Shown: piece after piece, positions 1-14,371 of the stretch
Numbering within the stretch: the stretch's first letter is position 1
Layout: every line of letters begins with the position of its first letter
Source of the DNA: Enterobacteriaceae bacterium RIT691
Lineage (GTDB): Bacteria > Pseudomonadota > Gammaproteobacteria > Enterobacterales > Enterobacteriaceae
Direction of reading: 5' to 3'
DNA: 64,000 nucleotides
NCBI GenBank assembly: GCA_009668205.1
Contig: WJYM01000008.1
Coordinates: 186,001 to 250,000 of the forward strand
Program-made: the position numbers and the translations under genes
Notes under the pieces: model-generated
Seen by the model: the letters and a program-made list of their open reading frames with translations, nothing else
What the model was told of the DNA's origin: nothing
Database searches by the model: none

Positions 1-368
1 TGATTGGCGACACCATGGGCGAATTGATGCTGCTGTACGGCATTGCCGATCTCGCTTTCGTTGGCGGCAGCCTGGTTGAACGCGGTGGTCATAACCCGCT
101 GGAACCTGCCGCGCACGCTATTCCGGTACTGATGGGGCCGCATACCTTTAATTTCAAAGATATTTGCGCCAAATTACAGCAGGACGACGGATTAATCACC
201 GTCACGGACGGCGATACGCTGGTGAAAGAAGTCACCACGCTGTTGACGGACGAAGACTACCGTCTGTGGTACGGCCGTCATGCCGTCGAAGTCCTTCATC
301 AAAATCAGGGCGCACTGGCCCGTCTGCTACAGTTACTGCAACCCTATCTGCCTCAGCGGAGCCATTGA
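1..368 (+). CDS. waaA: 3-deoxy-D-manno-octulosonic acid transferase, C-terminal part
   Basis: The window opens inside this gene: the reading frame is open from base 3, and about 121 C-terminal residues remain. WaaA (KdtA) transfers Kdo from CMP-Kdo to lipid IVA at the inner membrane, the first step of LPS core assembly. The fragment shows the family's GT-B C-terminal domain, with [18 protein letters not shown] followed by [11 protein letters not shown]. The stop overlaps the ATG of the next gene by one base (TGATG), which indicates translational coupling in an LPS operon. The 5' part lies outside the window. Confidence 0.95.
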   Translation, partial: IGDTMGELMLLYGIADLAFVGGSLVERGGHNPLEPAAHAIPVLMGPHTFNFKDICAKLQQDDGLITVTDGDTLVKEVTTLLTDEDYRLWYGRHAVEVLHQNQGALARLLQLLQPYLPQRSH

Positions 369-1138
369 TGCCTGCACGCCTGTCGGTGGTGATGATCGCC
401 AAAAACGCCGCTGACCTGTTGCCAGATTGTTTGGCTTCGGTACAGTGGGCGGATGAAATTATTGTGCTGGATTCTGGCAGCAGTGATAACACGATTGAGG
501 TCGCCCGCAGCCTGGGTGCTCAGGTCCATGTGAACACCGACTGGCAGGGTTACGGCATTCAGCGCCAGCGCGCGCAAGCTCTCGCGACCGGTGATTATAT
601 TCTGATGATCGATACCGATGAGCGCGTTACGCCGGAGCTGGAGCAATCCCTTCATGCTGTGCTTGCCGCTCCCCAGCCTGATACGGTCTACAGTATCGCT
701 CGTCGAAACTTCTTTCTTGGGCGTTTCATGCGCCACAGCGGCTGGTATCCAGACCGGGTGCTTCGTCTCTACGAACGTAGCCGCTGGCAGTACAACGCGA
801 ATCTTGTTCATGAATCCCTGGAATGCCGTGATGCGAAAGTCGTTGAGCTGAAAGGTGACCTGAAGCATCTGACCTGCCGTGATTTTGCCGGTTTCCAACA
901 AAAGCAGCTGGCTTATGCCACCGCCTGGGCGCAGGAACGGCATCAGAAGGGCAAGAAAGCCTCTTTGGGCGGAATATTCGGCCATACTCTTGGAGCATTC
1001 ATTAAAACGCTGCTGCTGCGCGGTGGGGTGTTGGATGGTGCCCAGGGCTGGTTACTGGCGGTGGTCAACGCCCAGTATACGTTTAACAAATACACCGAGC
1101 TGTGGGCGCTGAACCATGGCTTTAGTAAGAAGGCGTGA
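368..1138 (+). CDS. waaE: LPS core glycosyltransferase family 2 (KdtX/WaaE)
   Basis: A 256-residue GT-A (family 2) glycosyltransferase. The N-terminus has the nucleotide-sugar fold start [14 protein letters not shown], then a DSGSSDNT stretch, and a DTDE metal-binding motif near residue 80. In Klebsiella and Serratia WaaE adds the beta-1,4-glucose to heptose I of the inner core. The start is the ATG overlapping the waaA stop; an in-frame extension upstream lies inside waaA and is not needed. The gene is followed by coaD after 3 bases. E. coli K-12 lacks a gene at this place, so it is one of the markers placing the strain nearer Klebsiella or Enterobacter. The sugar specificity is inferred from the family and context. 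Confidence 0.88.
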   Translation: MPARLSVVMIAKNAADLLPDCLASVQWADEIIVLDSGSSDNTIEVARSLGAQVHVNTDWQGYGIQRQRAQALATGDYILMIDTDERVTPELEQSLHAVLAAPQPDTVYSIARRNFFLGRFMRHSGWYPDRVLRLYERSRWQYNANLVHESLECRDAKVVELKGDLKHLTCRDFAGFQQKQLAYATAWAQERHQKGKKASLGGIFGHTLGAFIKTLLLRGGVLDGAQGWLLAVVNAQYTFNKYTELWALNHGFSKKA

Positions 1139-1621
<483 letters not shown>

Positions 1622-2431
1622 TCATTTCTGGCAGCGGCGGCAGTAAAATGTCGCCCGCTGCGCATGTTTGGTCGCAACGATCGGCGCTCCGCATACCCGG
1701 CAGGGTTCATCTTTCCGCCCATAAACCTGCAATTCCTGGGCGAAATACCCCGGTTTCCCGTCACTTTGCAGAAAATCCTTCAGCGTAGTGCCCCCCTGTT
1801 CAATCGAACGCAGCAGCACGGCTTTAATCACCTTCACCAGTAACTCGCACTCCTGCGGTGAAAGCGATGAGGCCAGGCGATCAGGATGGATCCCCGCCGC
1901 AAATAACGATTCGCTGGCGTAAATATTCCCGACACCCACCACCAGCTTATTGTCCATCAGCCAGGGCTTGATAGGCGTTTTCTTTTTGGCACACTTCTCA
2001 CGGAAGTACTCCCCGTTAAAAGCCTCGCTGAGCGGCTCCGGCCCCAGATGAGCCAGCACGTTGTGCCCTTCAAGCTCTTTAGTCCACAGCCATGCCCCAA
2101 AGCGACGAGGATCGGTATAGCGCAGCACCTTACCGTTGCTCATCACCAAATCAACGTGATCGTGCTTCTGCGGCGGGAGTTCTTCAGGAAGAATACGCAG
2201 GCTACCGGACATCCCCAGATGGATGATAATCCAGCCGTCCGGAAGCTCCAGCAGCAGGTACTTTGCGCGGCGTTGGACGCTCAGAACAGGTGCATCACTC
2301 AGGCGGTGAATTTCCGCAGAGACAGGCCAGCGCAGGCGTTCGTTGCGAACGATGGCGTGCAGGATGGTCTGACCCACCAAATGCGGCTCGATGCCACGAC
2401 GGCTGGTTTCGACCTCAGGTAACTCAGGCAT
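1622..2431 (-). CDS. mutM: formamidopyrimidine-DNA glycosylase
   Basis: A 269-residue Fpg/MutM, a bifunctional base-excision repair enzyme that removes 8-oxoguanine and nicks the abasic site. The mature N-terminus begins PELPEVE, where Pro2 is the Schiff-base nucleophile and Glu3 assists. The C-terminus carries the zinc finger with Cys at 244, 247, 264 and 267. It lies downstream of rpmBG on the same strand, separated by an intrinsic terminator at 2484-2512, so expression needs readthrough or its own promoter. It is convergent with coaD. Confidence 0.97.
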   Translation of the reverse strand: MPELPEVETSRRGIEPHLVGQTILHAIVRNERLRWPVSAEIHRLSDAPVLSVQRRAKYLLLELPDGWIIIHLGMSGSLRILPEELPPQKHDHVDLVMSNGKVLRYTDPRRFGAWLWTKELEGHNVLAHLGPEPLSEAFNGEYFREKCAKKKTPIKPWLMDNKLVVGVGNIYASESLFAAGIHPDRLASSLSPQECELLVKVIKAVLLRSIEQGGTTLKDFLQSDGKPGYFAQELQVYGRKDEPCRVCGAPIVATKHAQRATFYCRRCQK

Positions 2432-2483
2432 GACGTCTCCAAAGACAGTGCAGGATGCTCTCTATTATGGGGACGCGCAGAAA

Positions 2484-2512
2484 ACAAAAAACCCCGCAAG
2501 AGCGGGGTTTTT
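2484..2512 (-). terminator. intrinsic terminator after rpmBG
   Basis: An ACCCCGC/GCGGGGT hairpin with a 4-base loop (2491-2508), flanked by A-runs and T-runs on both sides. It lies just downstream of rpmG on the minus strand, so it fits the end of the ribosomal-protein transcript before mutM. It could act in both directions. Confidence 0.8.
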
Positions 2513-2529
2513 GTACAAGAAAGCGAAAA

Positions 2530-2700
<171 letters not shown>

Positions 2701-2717
2701 TTATTTCCTCTTAGTAC

Positions 2718-2975
<258 letters not shown>

Positions 2976-3158
2976 TTAGCTCGAGCTTCGTATAGGGTAT
3001 TGGCGCCTCGTCAGGCTGCTACAGCCCGGTTTGACGGTTCTAAGTGAACTCGTGCAGCCAGGCCCAAATGCCAAACCCGAGATTCTCAAAGGTGGCGTAG
3101 TATACGCTGACTCCGCGGTGTGCTCAAGTCCCGAACAGACAAAGATCCCATTGGATCG

Positions 3159-3824
3159 CTAAATCCAGCCTCTTTCGGCGAAGGAAACAATGTCGCCCCG
3201 GCCCACAACCAGATGGTCGAGAACACGTATCTCCATGAAGTGGCAACACTTTACCACTCTATCTGTCATGATTCTATCGGCTTTGCTGGGTTCAGCACTT
3301 CCGGAAGGATGATTATGCGCGAGGATCAGCGCCGCCGCATTGGTTTTGATGGCTTCCCGCACAATTTCTCTGGGATGCACCTCTACGTGAGTCAGCGTGC
3401 CAGTGAACATTCGACTGTGCTTCAGAACCCGATTGCGATTATCAAGAAAGATCACCATGAAGATCTCTCGCTCTTCGCCGGAAAGCTGGCTTTTAAGAAA
3501 ATCTCTCGTCGCATCAGGGCTTTCCAGTAGGTCATACAGCTGAAGTTGCACACTGAAAAAGCGTCTGGCCAGCTCAGCAATCCCCTTCAGCTGCGCGTAT
3601 TTGGCAATGCCTATGCCGTCCATCCGGATAAGCTCACGCTCCGGCGCAGCCAGTAACGCATGGAGAGAACCGAAATGGCGGAGCAGATAGCGGGCAAAGG
3701 ACAGCACGTCTCTTCGCTGCGTGCCGGTGCGTAAAAAAAGCGCCAGCAGCTCAATATCGGTCAGTGACTCAATGCCGTCTGTCAGCATTTTTTCCCGCGG
3801 CAATCGCGTATCCGTGCTCTCCAT
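3159..3824 (-). CDS. radC: RadC/YicR family JAB-domain protein
   Basis: A 222-residue RadC-family protein: an N-terminal helix-hairpin-helix region ([15 protein letters not shown]) and a C-terminal MPN/JAB domain with the JAMM metalloprotease-like motif [11 protein letters not shown] and HNHPSG...PSKAD. The biochemical role is unsettled; the original link to radiation repair in E. coli was later withdrawn. The reading frame extends 32 codons further upstream, but the ATG at 3824 is preceded by an AGGAG-type site and gives the family's normal length. It is divergent from coaBC. Confidence 0.9.
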   Translation of the reverse strand: MESTDTRLPREKMLTDGIESLTDIELLALFLRTGTQRRDVLSFARYLLRHFGSLHALLAAPERELIRMDGIGIAKYAQLKGIAELARRFFSVQLQLYDLLESPDATRDFLKSQLSGEEREIFMVIFLDNRNRVLKHSRMFTGTLTHVEVHPREIVREAIKTNAAALILAHNHPSGSAEPSKADRIMTDRVVKCCHFMEIRVLDHLVVGRGDIVSFAERGWI

Positions 3825-3998
3825 TTCCCGTCTCCTGTTCACTTCGGCTATCTTGCCACACGTTTTTGGCTCGTGACGACCACCTGATTTCGCTCCTGCG
3901 TAGTCCCTCGCAAAGTGCATTTTCCATTGCGCACAACAGCCAGGGGGGATTGTGGTAAAATGGCAGGATTCCGATGTACTTCACAGGAAAGTAAGATG

Positions 3999-5210
3999 AT
4001 GAGCCTGGCCGGTAAAAAAATCGTTCTCGGTGTCAGTGGCGGTATCGCTGCCTATAAAACACCGGAACTGGTTCGCCGTTTGCGCGAGCGAGGTGCAGAT
4101 GTGCGGGTAGCGATGACAGAAGCGGCAAAAGCGTTTATTACGCCGTTAAGCTTGCAGGCAGTGTCAGGCTATCCGGTCTCAGACAGCCTGCTTGACCCCG
4201 CCGCAGAGGCAGCGATGGGACATATTGAGCTCGGCAAATGGGCAGATTTAGTGATTCTTGCGCCTGCCACTGCCGATCTCATCGCCCGTGTCGCAGCAGG
4301 GATGGCCAACGATCTGGTCTCCACCATCTGTCTCGCCACCCCCTCTCCAATCGCCGTTGTCCCGGCCATGAACCAGCAGATGTATCGCGCGCCAGCCACT
4401 CAGCACAATCTGGAGACACTGGCTTCGCGTGGTCTGCTGCTTTGGGGTCCGGACAGCGGGAGCCAGGCCTGTGGCGATGTAGGTCCTGGCCGAATGCTGG
4501 ATCCGCTGACCATTGTCGAGATGGCGGCAGCGCATTTTTCGCCTGTCAAAGACCTGCAACATCTCAATATCATGATTACCGCAGGCCCAACCCGTGAACC
4601 GCTGGACCCGGTGCGCTACATCACCAATCACAGTTCAGGGAAAATGGGGTTTGCTATCGCCGCCGCCGCCGCGAAACGAGGCGCCAAGGTCACGCTAGTG
4701 AGCGGGCCGGTTTCCCTGGCGACACCGCCTTTCGTCCAACGCATCGATGTCACCACGGCACTGGAGATGGAAGCGGCTGTTAAGGCTAATGCTCAGAACC
4801 AACAGATTTTTATCGGCTGCGCCGCCGTCGCGGATTACCGTGCAGCCCTCATTGCCGACGAGAAAATCAAGAAGCAAGGCGATGAATTAACAATAAAAAT
4901 GGTAAAAAATCCGGATATCGTTGCCGGTGTTGCCGCGCTGAAAACCTCTCGTCCTTTTGTCGTAGGGTTTGCCGCAGAAACGAATAATGTGGAAGAATAC
5001 GCGCGGCAAAAACGTGCCCGCAAGAACCTTGATCTGATTTGCGCCAATGACGTATCTCAAGAGAATCAAGGATTTAACAGCGAAAACAATGCGCTGCATT
5101 TGTTCTGGCAGGATGGAGATAAAGTCTTACCGCTAGCGCGAAAGGAACTCCTGGGCCAATTACTACTGGACGAGATCGTTACCCGTTATGATGAAAAAAA
5201 TCGACGTTAA
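3999..5210 (+). CDS. coaBC: bifunctional phosphopantothenoylcysteine decarboxylase / phosphopantothenate-cysteine ligase
   Basis: The Dfp protein (403 residues from this start) performs two consecutive steps of coenzyme A synthesis. The N-terminal CoaC flavoprotein has His75 in the [12 protein letters not shown] stretch, the PAMNQQM substrate-binding motif and the [10 protein letters not shown] lid cysteine. The C-terminal CoaB ligase begins near [19 protein letters not shown]. Two ATGs stand in tandem (3996 and 3999); the second matches the usual MSLAGKK start. It overlaps dut by 23 bases, so the two are probably cotranscribed. Confidence 0.96.
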   Translation: MSLAGKKIVLGVSGGIAAYKTPELVRRLRERGADVRVAMTEAAKAFITPLSLQAVSGYPVSDSLLDPAAEAAMGHIELGKWADLVILAPATADLIARVAAGMANDLVSTICLATPSPIAVVPAMNQQMYRAPATQHNLETLASRGLLLWGPDSGSQACGDVGPGRMLDPLTIVEMAAAHFSPVKDLQHLNIMITAGPTREPLDPVRYITNHSSGKMGFAIAAAAAKRGAKVTLVSGPVSLATPPFVQRIDVTTALEMEAAVKANAQNQQIFIGCAAVADYRAALIADEKIKKQGDELTIKMVKNPDIVAGVAALKTSRPFVVGFAAETNNVEEYARQKRARKNLDLICANDVSQENQGFNSENNALHLFWQDGDKVLPLARKELLGQLLLDEIVTRYDEKNRR

Positions 5211-5646
5211 GATTCTGGACCCGCGCGTTGGCGAGCAATTCCCTCTGCCGACTTACGCCACCTCCGGCTCTGCCGGACTTGACCTGCGAGCCTGTCTGGA
5301 TGACGCCGTAGAACTGGCACCTGGCGCAACGACACTGCTGCCGACCGGTCTTGCCATTCATATCGCGGACGCCTCTCTGGCCGCCGTTATCTTGCCACGT
5401 TCAGGTCTGGGTCATAAGCACGGCGTCGTGCTGGGTAACCTGGTCGGCCTTATTGATTCCGATTATCAGGGCCAGCTGATGGTGTCCGTCTGGAACCGTG
5501 GCCAGCAGAGTTTCACCATCGAGCCAGGTGAACGTATCGCTCAGATGGTGTTTGTGCCTGTGGTGCAGGCTGAATTTAATCTGGTGGAAGACTTTGATGC
5601 CACCGATCGCGGCGAAGGCGGCTTCGGCCATTCAGGACGCAGCTAA
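5188..5646 (+). CDS. dut: dUTP diphosphatase
   Basis: Trimeric dUTPase (152 residues, or 151 from the second Met), which hydrolyses dUTP to dUMP + PPi, keeping uracil out of DNA and feeding thymidylate synthesis. All five family motifs are present: [32 protein letters not shown] with the catalytic Asp, GERIAQM, and the C-terminal [10 protein letters not shown] arm. The 5' end is nested in coaBC. An untranslated gap of about 120 bases separates it from slmA. Confidence 0.97.
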   Translation: MMKKIDVKILDPRVGEQFPLPTYATSGSAGLDLRACLDDAVELAPGATTLLPTGLAIHIADASLAAVILPRSGLGHKHGVVLGNLVGLIDSDYQGQLMVSVWNRGQQSFTIEPGERIAQMVFVPVVQAEFNLVEDFDATDRGEGGFGHSGRS

Positions 5647-5765
5647 GCGCAACTGAACGGATATTCTGCAGTGAAATAACGTAATAACATTCCGCAGGCC
5701 ATTGCCTGCGGTCACTGTGCGGATAACCGCCTGCTAAGGTTTTATTTTCAGGGGTATTTTACAAC

Positions 5766-6362
5766 ATGGCAGAAAAACAAACCGCGAAAAGGAACCGTCG
5801 CGAAGAAATACTTCAGTCTTTGGCGCTGATGCTGGAATCCAGCGATGGCAGCCAGCGAATTACCACCGCTAAACTGGCGGCGTCGGTTGGCGTTTCAGAA
5901 GCGGCGTTGTATCGCCATTTCCCAAGCAAAACCCGAATGTTTGACAGTCTGATTGAATTTATTGAAGACAGTCTGATTACCCGTATCAACCTGATCCTGA
6001 AAGATGAGAAAGACACGGGTACGCGTTTGCGTCTGATTGTCTTACTGATCCTGGGCTTCGGAGAGCGCAACCCGGGTCTGACCCGTATCCTGACCGGTCA
6101 TGCTCTGATGTTCGAGCAGGACAGACTGCAGGGCCGCATTAATCAGCTTTTTGAACGCATTGAGGCCCAACTGCGTCAGGTCCTTCGTGAAAAGAAAATG
6201 CGTGAAGGCGAAGGCTACGAGATTGATGAAACGCTTTTAGCAGGCCAACTGCTGGCATTTTGTGAAGGTATGCTGTCACGCTTTGTGCGCAGTGAGTTCA
6301 AGTACCGCCCAACGGACGATTTTGACGCTCGCTGGCCGCTGGTCGCTTCACAGCTTCAGTAA
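5766..6362 (+). CDS. slmA: nucleoid occlusion factor SlmA
   Basis: A TetR-fold protein of 198 residues (former ttk). SlmA binds specific sites on the chromosome and inhibits FtsZ polymerisation over the nucleoid. The N-terminal HTH lies around residues 33-56 ([20 protein letters not shown]), followed by an all-helical dimerisation and FtsZ-binding domain. The length equals E. coli SlmA. It lies downstream of dut in the same direction and is convergent with pyrE, with a shared bidirectional terminator. Confidence 0.96.
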   Translation: MAEKQTAKRNRREEILQSLALMLESSDGSQRITTAKLAASVGVSEAALYRHFPSKTRMFDSLIEFIEDSLITRINLILKDEKDTGTRLRLIVLLILGFGERNPGLTRILTGHALMFEQDRLQGRINQLFERIEAQLRQVLREKKMREGEGYEIDETLLAGQLLAFCEGMLSRFVRSEFKYRPTDDFDARWPLVASQLQ

Positions 6363-6394
6363 AAAACCGGGCGCAATCGCCCGGTTTTGTTTTA
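6361..6394. terminator. bidirectional terminator between slmA and pyrE
   Basis: An AACCGGGCG/CGCCCGGTT hairpin with a CAAT loop, flanked by an A-run on the left and TTTTGTTTT on the right. It begins at the slmA stop and reaches the pyrE stop, so it serves both convergent genes. Confidence 0.85.
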
Positions 6395-7033
6395 TACGCC
6401 AAACGCTTCGCGGTAAGCGCGAACGGCCGCCAGATGCTCAGCCATTTCAGGCTTCTCTTCCAGATACGCAATCAGGTCTTTCAGCGTGATGATGGAGATA
6501 ACTTCACATCCGTAGTCACGCTCGACTTCCTGAATCGCAGAGATCTCACCACGGCCACGTTCCTGTCGATCAAGAGAGATCAGCACACCGGCCAGTTTTG
6601 CGCCGTTTGCCTGAATAATCTCCATGGATTCACGAATCGCCGTGCCAGCCGTGATAACGTCATCCACCAGCATCACACGCCCTTCCAGCGCACTCCCCAC
6701 CAGACTACCGCCTTCACCATGGTCTTTCGCTTCTTTGCGGTTAAAGCAGTACGGCAGATCGCGATCGTGATGTTCAGCCAGCGCAACAGCGGTGGTGGTG
6801 GCAATCGGAATGCCTTTGTAAGCCGGGCCAAAAAGCAGGTCGAAATCAATCTTTGAATCCACCAGCGCTTCTGCATAGAAGCGGCCTAACAGAGCCAGAT
6901 CGCGCCCGGTATTAAAAAGGCCGGCATTAAAGAAATAGGGGCTTTTGCGCCCGGATTTCAGCGTAAATTCGCCGAACTTCAGGACCTGCTTGCCTAACGC
7001 AAATTCAATAAACTGGCGCTGATACGGTTTCAT
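6392..7033 (-). CDS. pyrE: orotate phosphoribosyltransferase
   Basis: PyrE (213 residues) makes OMP from orotate and PRPP in pyrimidine synthesis. The PRPP-binding motif [13 protein letters not shown] is in the C-terminal half, and the N-terminus is [20 protein letters not shown]. The frame is open 27 codons further upstream, but that part overlaps the attenuator leader; the ATG at 7033 is the family start. It lies downstream of rph and is governed by the UTP-sensing attenuator at 7075-7107. Confidence 0.97.
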   Translation of the reverse strand: MKPYQRQFIEFALGKQVLKFGEFTLKSGRKSPYFFNAGLFNTGRDLALLGRFYAEALVDSKIDFDLLFGPAYKGIPIATTTAVALAEHHDRDLPYCFNRKEAKDHGEGGSLVGSALEGRVMLVDDVITAGTAIRESMEIIQANGAKLAGVLISLDRQERGRGEISAIQEVERDYGCEVISIITLKDLIAYLEEKPEMAEHLAAVRAYREAFGV

Positions 7034-7074
7034 GGACTCGTTCCTCATCTTACTTTTCTGTTTTACTTTTTTCT

Positions 7075-7107
7075 GGACAAAAAAAAGGCGACTTCTCAGT
7101 CGCCTTA
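7075..7107 (-). promoter_or_regulatory. pyrE attenuator (rph-pyrE intercistronic terminator)
   Basis: Read on the minus strand, GGCGACT, a 4-base loop and AGTCGCC are followed by eight uridines. The hairpin lies immediately after the rph stop, as in the established E. coli rph-pyrE mechanism. There, ribosomes closely following polymerase to the end of rph at low UTP prevent termination, and at high UTP the transcript ends here. Confidence 0.88.
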
Positions 7108-7110
7108 ATA

Positions 7111-7827
7111 TCAATTTTCTAACGCCGCCTTCTGCGTCGTTACAATGGATTCGATCCCCCCTCGGGCCAACGCCAACAGGGTGAGAAGTTCTTCATGGGT
7201 GAAGGGCTCACCCTCTGCCGTGCCCTGAACCTCAATGATGCGACCGTCTTCGGTCATCACCACGTTCATGTCGGTTCCTGCCGCAGAATCTTCAACATAT
7301 TCCAGATCGCACAGCGCTTCACCGTTAACGATGCCAACAGAAACAGCAGCCACCATCCCTTTCATTGGGTTGGATTTCAGCTTACCGGCAGCCACCAGGC
7401 TGTTCAGTGCATCGGCCAGCGCCACGCAGGCACCGGTAATGGAAGCGGTACGCGTACCACCGTCGGCCTGAATCACATCGCAGTCCAGAGTGATGGTAAA
7501 TTCGCCCAGGGCTTTCAGATCAACCGCTGCGCGCAGTGCACGAGCGATGAGGCGCTGGATTTCCATGGTGCGCCCGCCCTGTTTCCCTTTGGCCGCTTCA
7601 CGGGCGTTACGGGTATGGGTCGCGCGTGGCAGCATGCCATATTCTGCGGTGATCCAGCCCTGGCCCTGACCTTTAAGGAAACGCGGTACACTTTCCTCGA
7701 TAGAGGCGGTGCACAGTACTTTCGTTTCACCGAATTCAACCAGCACAGAGCCTTCTGCGTGTTTGGTGTAGTTACGGGTCAGGGTTACGGGACGCACCTG
7801 ATGAGCGCTACGGCCTGCTGGACGCAT
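7111..7827 (-). CDS. rph: ribonuclease PH
   Basis: A phosphorolytic 3'-5' exoribonuclease (238 residues) that trims tRNA 3' ends, acting as a hexamer. It starts [16 protein letters not shown] and keeps the full C-terminus (...[12 protein letters not shown]). E. coli K-12 has a frameshift near this end that reduces coupling to pyrE; here the frame is intact up to a few bases before the attenuator, so normal rph-pyrE coupling is expected. It is divergent from yicC. Confidence 0.97.
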   Translation of the reverse strand: MRPAGRSAHQVRPVTLTRNYTKHAEGSVLVEFGETKVLCTASIEESVPRFLKGQGQGWITAEYGMLPRATHTRNAREAAKGKQGGRTMEIQRLIARALRAAVDLKALGEFTITLDCDVIQADGGTRTASITGACVALADALNSLVAAGKLKSNPMKGMVAAVSVGIVNGEALCDLEYVEDSAAGTDMNVVMTEDGRIIEVQGTAEGEPFTHEELLTLLALARGGIESIVTTQKAALEN

Positions 7828-7951
7828 GATGATTCTCCGGCTAAAAACGAATGTGGCTGCGCATTATACGGATTAAACGCGCTTATTCCTATCATGAGAA
7901 AGCCCCGGTAGCTATAATCCCCCCATCTCTCCTTTGAAAACAGGACCGTCT

Positions 7952-8815
7952 ATGATCCGCAGTATGACCGCCTACGCCCGTCGTGAAATTAAGGGCACAT
8001 GGGGCAGTGCCGCGTGGGAACTGCGCTCGGTAAACCAGCGTTATCTCGAAACTTACTTCCGTATGCCAGAGCAGTTCCGCAGCCTCGAGCCTGTGGTTCG
8101 TGAACGCATTCGTGCCCGCCTGACCCGCGGTAAAGTAGAGTGCACGCTGCGTTTTGAGCAAGACGCAAGCGCACAGGGTGAGCTTATCCTGAACGAAAAT
8201 CTGGCCCGTCAGCTGGTTAACGCCGCAAACTGGGTGAAGATGCAAAGCGACGAAGGCGAAATTAACCCGGTTGATATTCTGCGCTGGCCTGGCGTCATGG
8301 CCGCACAGGAGCAAGACCTTGATGCCATTACCACGGAAATTCTTAAGGCTCTCGACGGCGCGCTCGACGACTTTATCGTGGCTCGCGAAACCGAAGGCCA
8401 GGCGCTGAAAAGCCTCATCGAACAGCGTCTGGATGGCGTCAGTGGTGAAGTCACCAAAGTCCGCGCGCATATGCCAGAAATACTCCAGTGGCAGCGTGAC
8501 CGCCTGGTCGCCAAGCTTGATGAGGCTCAGGTTCAGTTGGAAAACAACCGTCTTGAGCAGGAACTGGTGCTGATGGCACAGCGCATTGACGTTGCTGAAG
8601 AGCTGGACCGACTGGAAGCTCACGTCAAAGAGACCTGGAACATCCTGAAGAAGAAGGAGGCCGTCGGCCGTCGTCTCGACTTCATGATGCAGGAGTTCAA
8701 CCGTGAATCCAACACGCTGGCCTCCAAGTCCATCAATGCGGATGTCACCGCATCCGCTATCGAGCTGAAAGTGCTGATCGAACAGATGCGCGAGCAAATT
8801 CAGAACATCGAGTAA
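7952..8815 (+). CDS. yicC: YicC family endoribonuclease
   Basis: A 287-residue YicC/YloC protein, equal in length to the E. coli one. It begins MIRSMTAYARREIKG and contains the long conserved C-terminal domain with MQEFNRESNTLASKS. Members of the family have been reported as endoribonucleases, and E. coli YicC is linked to RNA turnover. The start at 7952 is preferred to an in-frame ATG 18 bases upstream because it matches the family N-terminus. A terminator follows at once. A long frame on the opposite strand is a codon-bias shadow. Confidence 0.92.
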   Translation: MIRSMTAYARREIKGTWGSAAWELRSVNQRYLETYFRMPEQFRSLEPVVRERIRARLTRGKVECTLRFEQDASAQGELILNENLARQLVNAANWVKMQSDEGEINPVDILRWPGVMAAQEQDLDAITTEILKALDGALDDFIVARETEGQALKSLIEQRLDGVSGEVTKVRAHMPEILQWQRDRLVAKLDEAQVQLENNRLEQELVLMAQRIDVAEELDRLEAHVKETWNILKKKEAVGRRLDFMMQEFNRESNTLASKSINADVTASAIELKVLIEQMREQIQNIE

Positions 8816-8822
8816 GCGATTT

Positions 8823-8848
8823 GGCCCGGTTTTTCCGGGCCTTTTACT
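8823..8848 (+). terminator. terminator after yicC
   Basis: A GGCCCGG/CCGGGCC hairpin with a short T loop, followed by TTTTACTTT, 8 bases after the yicC stop. Confidence 0.8.
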
Positions 8849-8923
8849 TTATTGAGTCAGCGCCACCAATTGTTCCGCACTGATCAACCCCATTTTCTCC
8901 AATTGAATTGCCACGGACTCCAT
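8849..8923 (-). pseudogene. possible gene relic (C-terminal fragment)
   Basis: Between yicC and yicG there are about 290 bases without a recognised gene. On the minus strand a short frame of 24 codons from an ATG (MESVAIQLEKMGLISAEQLV...) ends in TAA. It reads like the helical tail of a protein and is open only about 9 codons further upstream, so it may be the remnant of a lost gene. In E. coli K-12 dinD occupies this gap, but the fragment does not resemble DinD. It may equally be chance. The rest (8940-9104) is AT-rich and holds the yicG promoter region. Confidence 0.2.
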
Positions 8924-9104
8924 CAATATTCGATAAACAGGATAATTTTTCTAATCCATAAAATTAAATCACAGCCATAATTCAGCGCCAATTTCGCAAT
9001 AATGGATTAGTAAAACTAATCAATTTCACTTCACCTTAGAAAATCTCAATCGTGATCTACCGCACAAATCGCTAATCTTCCCGCCATCATTGACGGGGGC
9101 AAAC

Positions 9105-9722
9105 ATGCTGCTACATATTCTTTATCTGATTGGTATCACCGCTGAAGCCATGACCGGTGCACTGGCTGCTGGCCGCCGTCGTATGGATACCTTTGGCGTT
9201 ATCATTATCGCGACAGCGACTGCTCTGGGCGGTGGTTCTGTTCGCGACATTCTGCTCGGCCACTACCCCCTGGGCTGGGTTAAAAACCCGGAATACGTCA
9301 TCATCGTTGCCTGCGCAGCGGTGTTAACCACCATTGTGGCTCCCGTTATGCCGCACCTTCGCCGTTTATTCCTGGTACTGGATGCCCTCGGCCTGGTGGT
9401 GTTCTCCATCATCGGTGCCCAGATTGCTCTCGATATGGGAGAAGGCCCGGTGATCGCCTCCATCGCTGCCGTCGTGACCGGCGTCTTTGGTGGTGTGCTA
9501 CGCGATATGTTCTGTAAACGCATCCCGTTGGTTTTCCAAAAAGAACTGTATGCCGGCGTTTCTTTTGCCTCGGCAGTGCTCTATATCGCTCTTCAGCACT
9601 ACGTCAGCAGCCACGATATTGTCGTGATCGCCACACTGCTGTTTGGCTTTACGCTGCGTCTTTTAGCGCTGCGCCTGAAGCTTGGCCTGCCCGTTTTTGA
9701 CTACAAACACAGCGCTCACTGA
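9105..9722 (+). CDS. yicG: TRIC-family (UPF0126) inner-membrane protein YicG
   Basis: A 205-residue membrane protein with about seven hydrophobic helices and two internally repeated halves, each with a glycine-rich kink ([13 protein letters not shown] and [12 protein letters not shown]), typical of the prokaryotic TRIC cation-channel family. The ATG at 9105 matches the E. coli start; a TTG five codons upstream is in frame but not needed. The physiological substrate is not established. Confidence 0.93.
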   Translation: MLLHILYLIGITAEAMTGALAAGRRRMDTFGVIIIATATALGGGSVRDILLGHYPLGWVKNPEYVIIVACAAVLTTIVAPVMPHLRRLFLVLDALGLVVFSIIGAQIALDMGEGPVIASIAAVVTGVFGGVLRDMFCKRIPLVFQKELYAGVSFASAVLYIALQHYVSSHDIVVIATLLFGFTLRLLALRLKLGLPVFDYKHSAH

Positions 9723-9819
9723 TTTCTTAACGAATTCAAAAGCACTTTTGAATTCAACATTACTCAGGCAAACGAGATAAACTAACCCTCTTTTGCCTTA
9801 CTCTTTACGTTAAGAAATA

Positions 9820-13163
<3,344 letters not shown>

Positions 13164-13317
13164 TTAACGAGGGTTTTAGCGCGAACAGAAACCCGTTTCG
13201 AGTCCGTGTTTTGAAGATTGCGTAACGGGTTCAGAGAAACGTGGAGAGTTGCTGCAACAGGACGTGAAATCAGGAAAACAGTACGCAAAATGGAAGAAAC
13301 TGAGGCAAAAAGTGTGA

Positions 13318-14022
<705 letters not shown>

Positions 14023-14076
14023 ACCCACATTCAGTATCATGCCCAGTCATTTCTTCACCTGTGGAGCTTTATAAAT

Positions 14077-14352
14077 ATGGCACGCGTAACTGTTCAGGAC
14101 GCTGTAGAGAAAATTGGTAACCGTTTTGACTTAGTACTGGTCGCCGCGCGTCGCGCTCGTCAGATGCAGGTGGGCGGTAAAGATCCACTGGTAGCGGAAG
14201 AAAACGATAAAACTACCGTTATCGCGCTGCGCGAAATCGAAGAAGGTCTGATTAACAACCAGATCCTCGACGTGCGTGAGCGCCAGGAGCAGCAAGAGCA
14301 GGAAGCCGCAGAACTGCAGGCCGTTACCGCCATTGCTGAAGGTCGTCGTTAA
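14077..14352 (+). CDS. rpoZ: RNA polymerase omega subunit
   Basis: Omega (91 residues) assists beta-prime folding and forms part of a ppGpp-binding site on RNA polymerase. It begins [20 protein letters not shown] and has the conserved RARQMQVGG and [10 protein letters not shown] motifs. It stands 54 bases after gmk and 19 bases before spoT. Confidence 0.98.
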   Translation: MARVTVQDAVEKIGNRFDLVLVAARRARQMQVGGKDPLVAEENDKTTVIALREIEEGLINNQILDVRERQEQQEQEAAELQAVTAIAEGRR

Positions 14353-14371
14353 TTAAACCTGCGGGTCGCCC

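Noticed and set aside
7195-7911. A 238-codon plus-strand open frame opposite rph
   Set aside because: It is antisense to intact ribonuclease PH and shows no recognisable protein features.
7892-8797. A 301-codon open frame on the minus strand opposite yicC
   Set aside because: It lies fully over a conserved gene, and its translation has no domain features; it is a by-product of codon bias.
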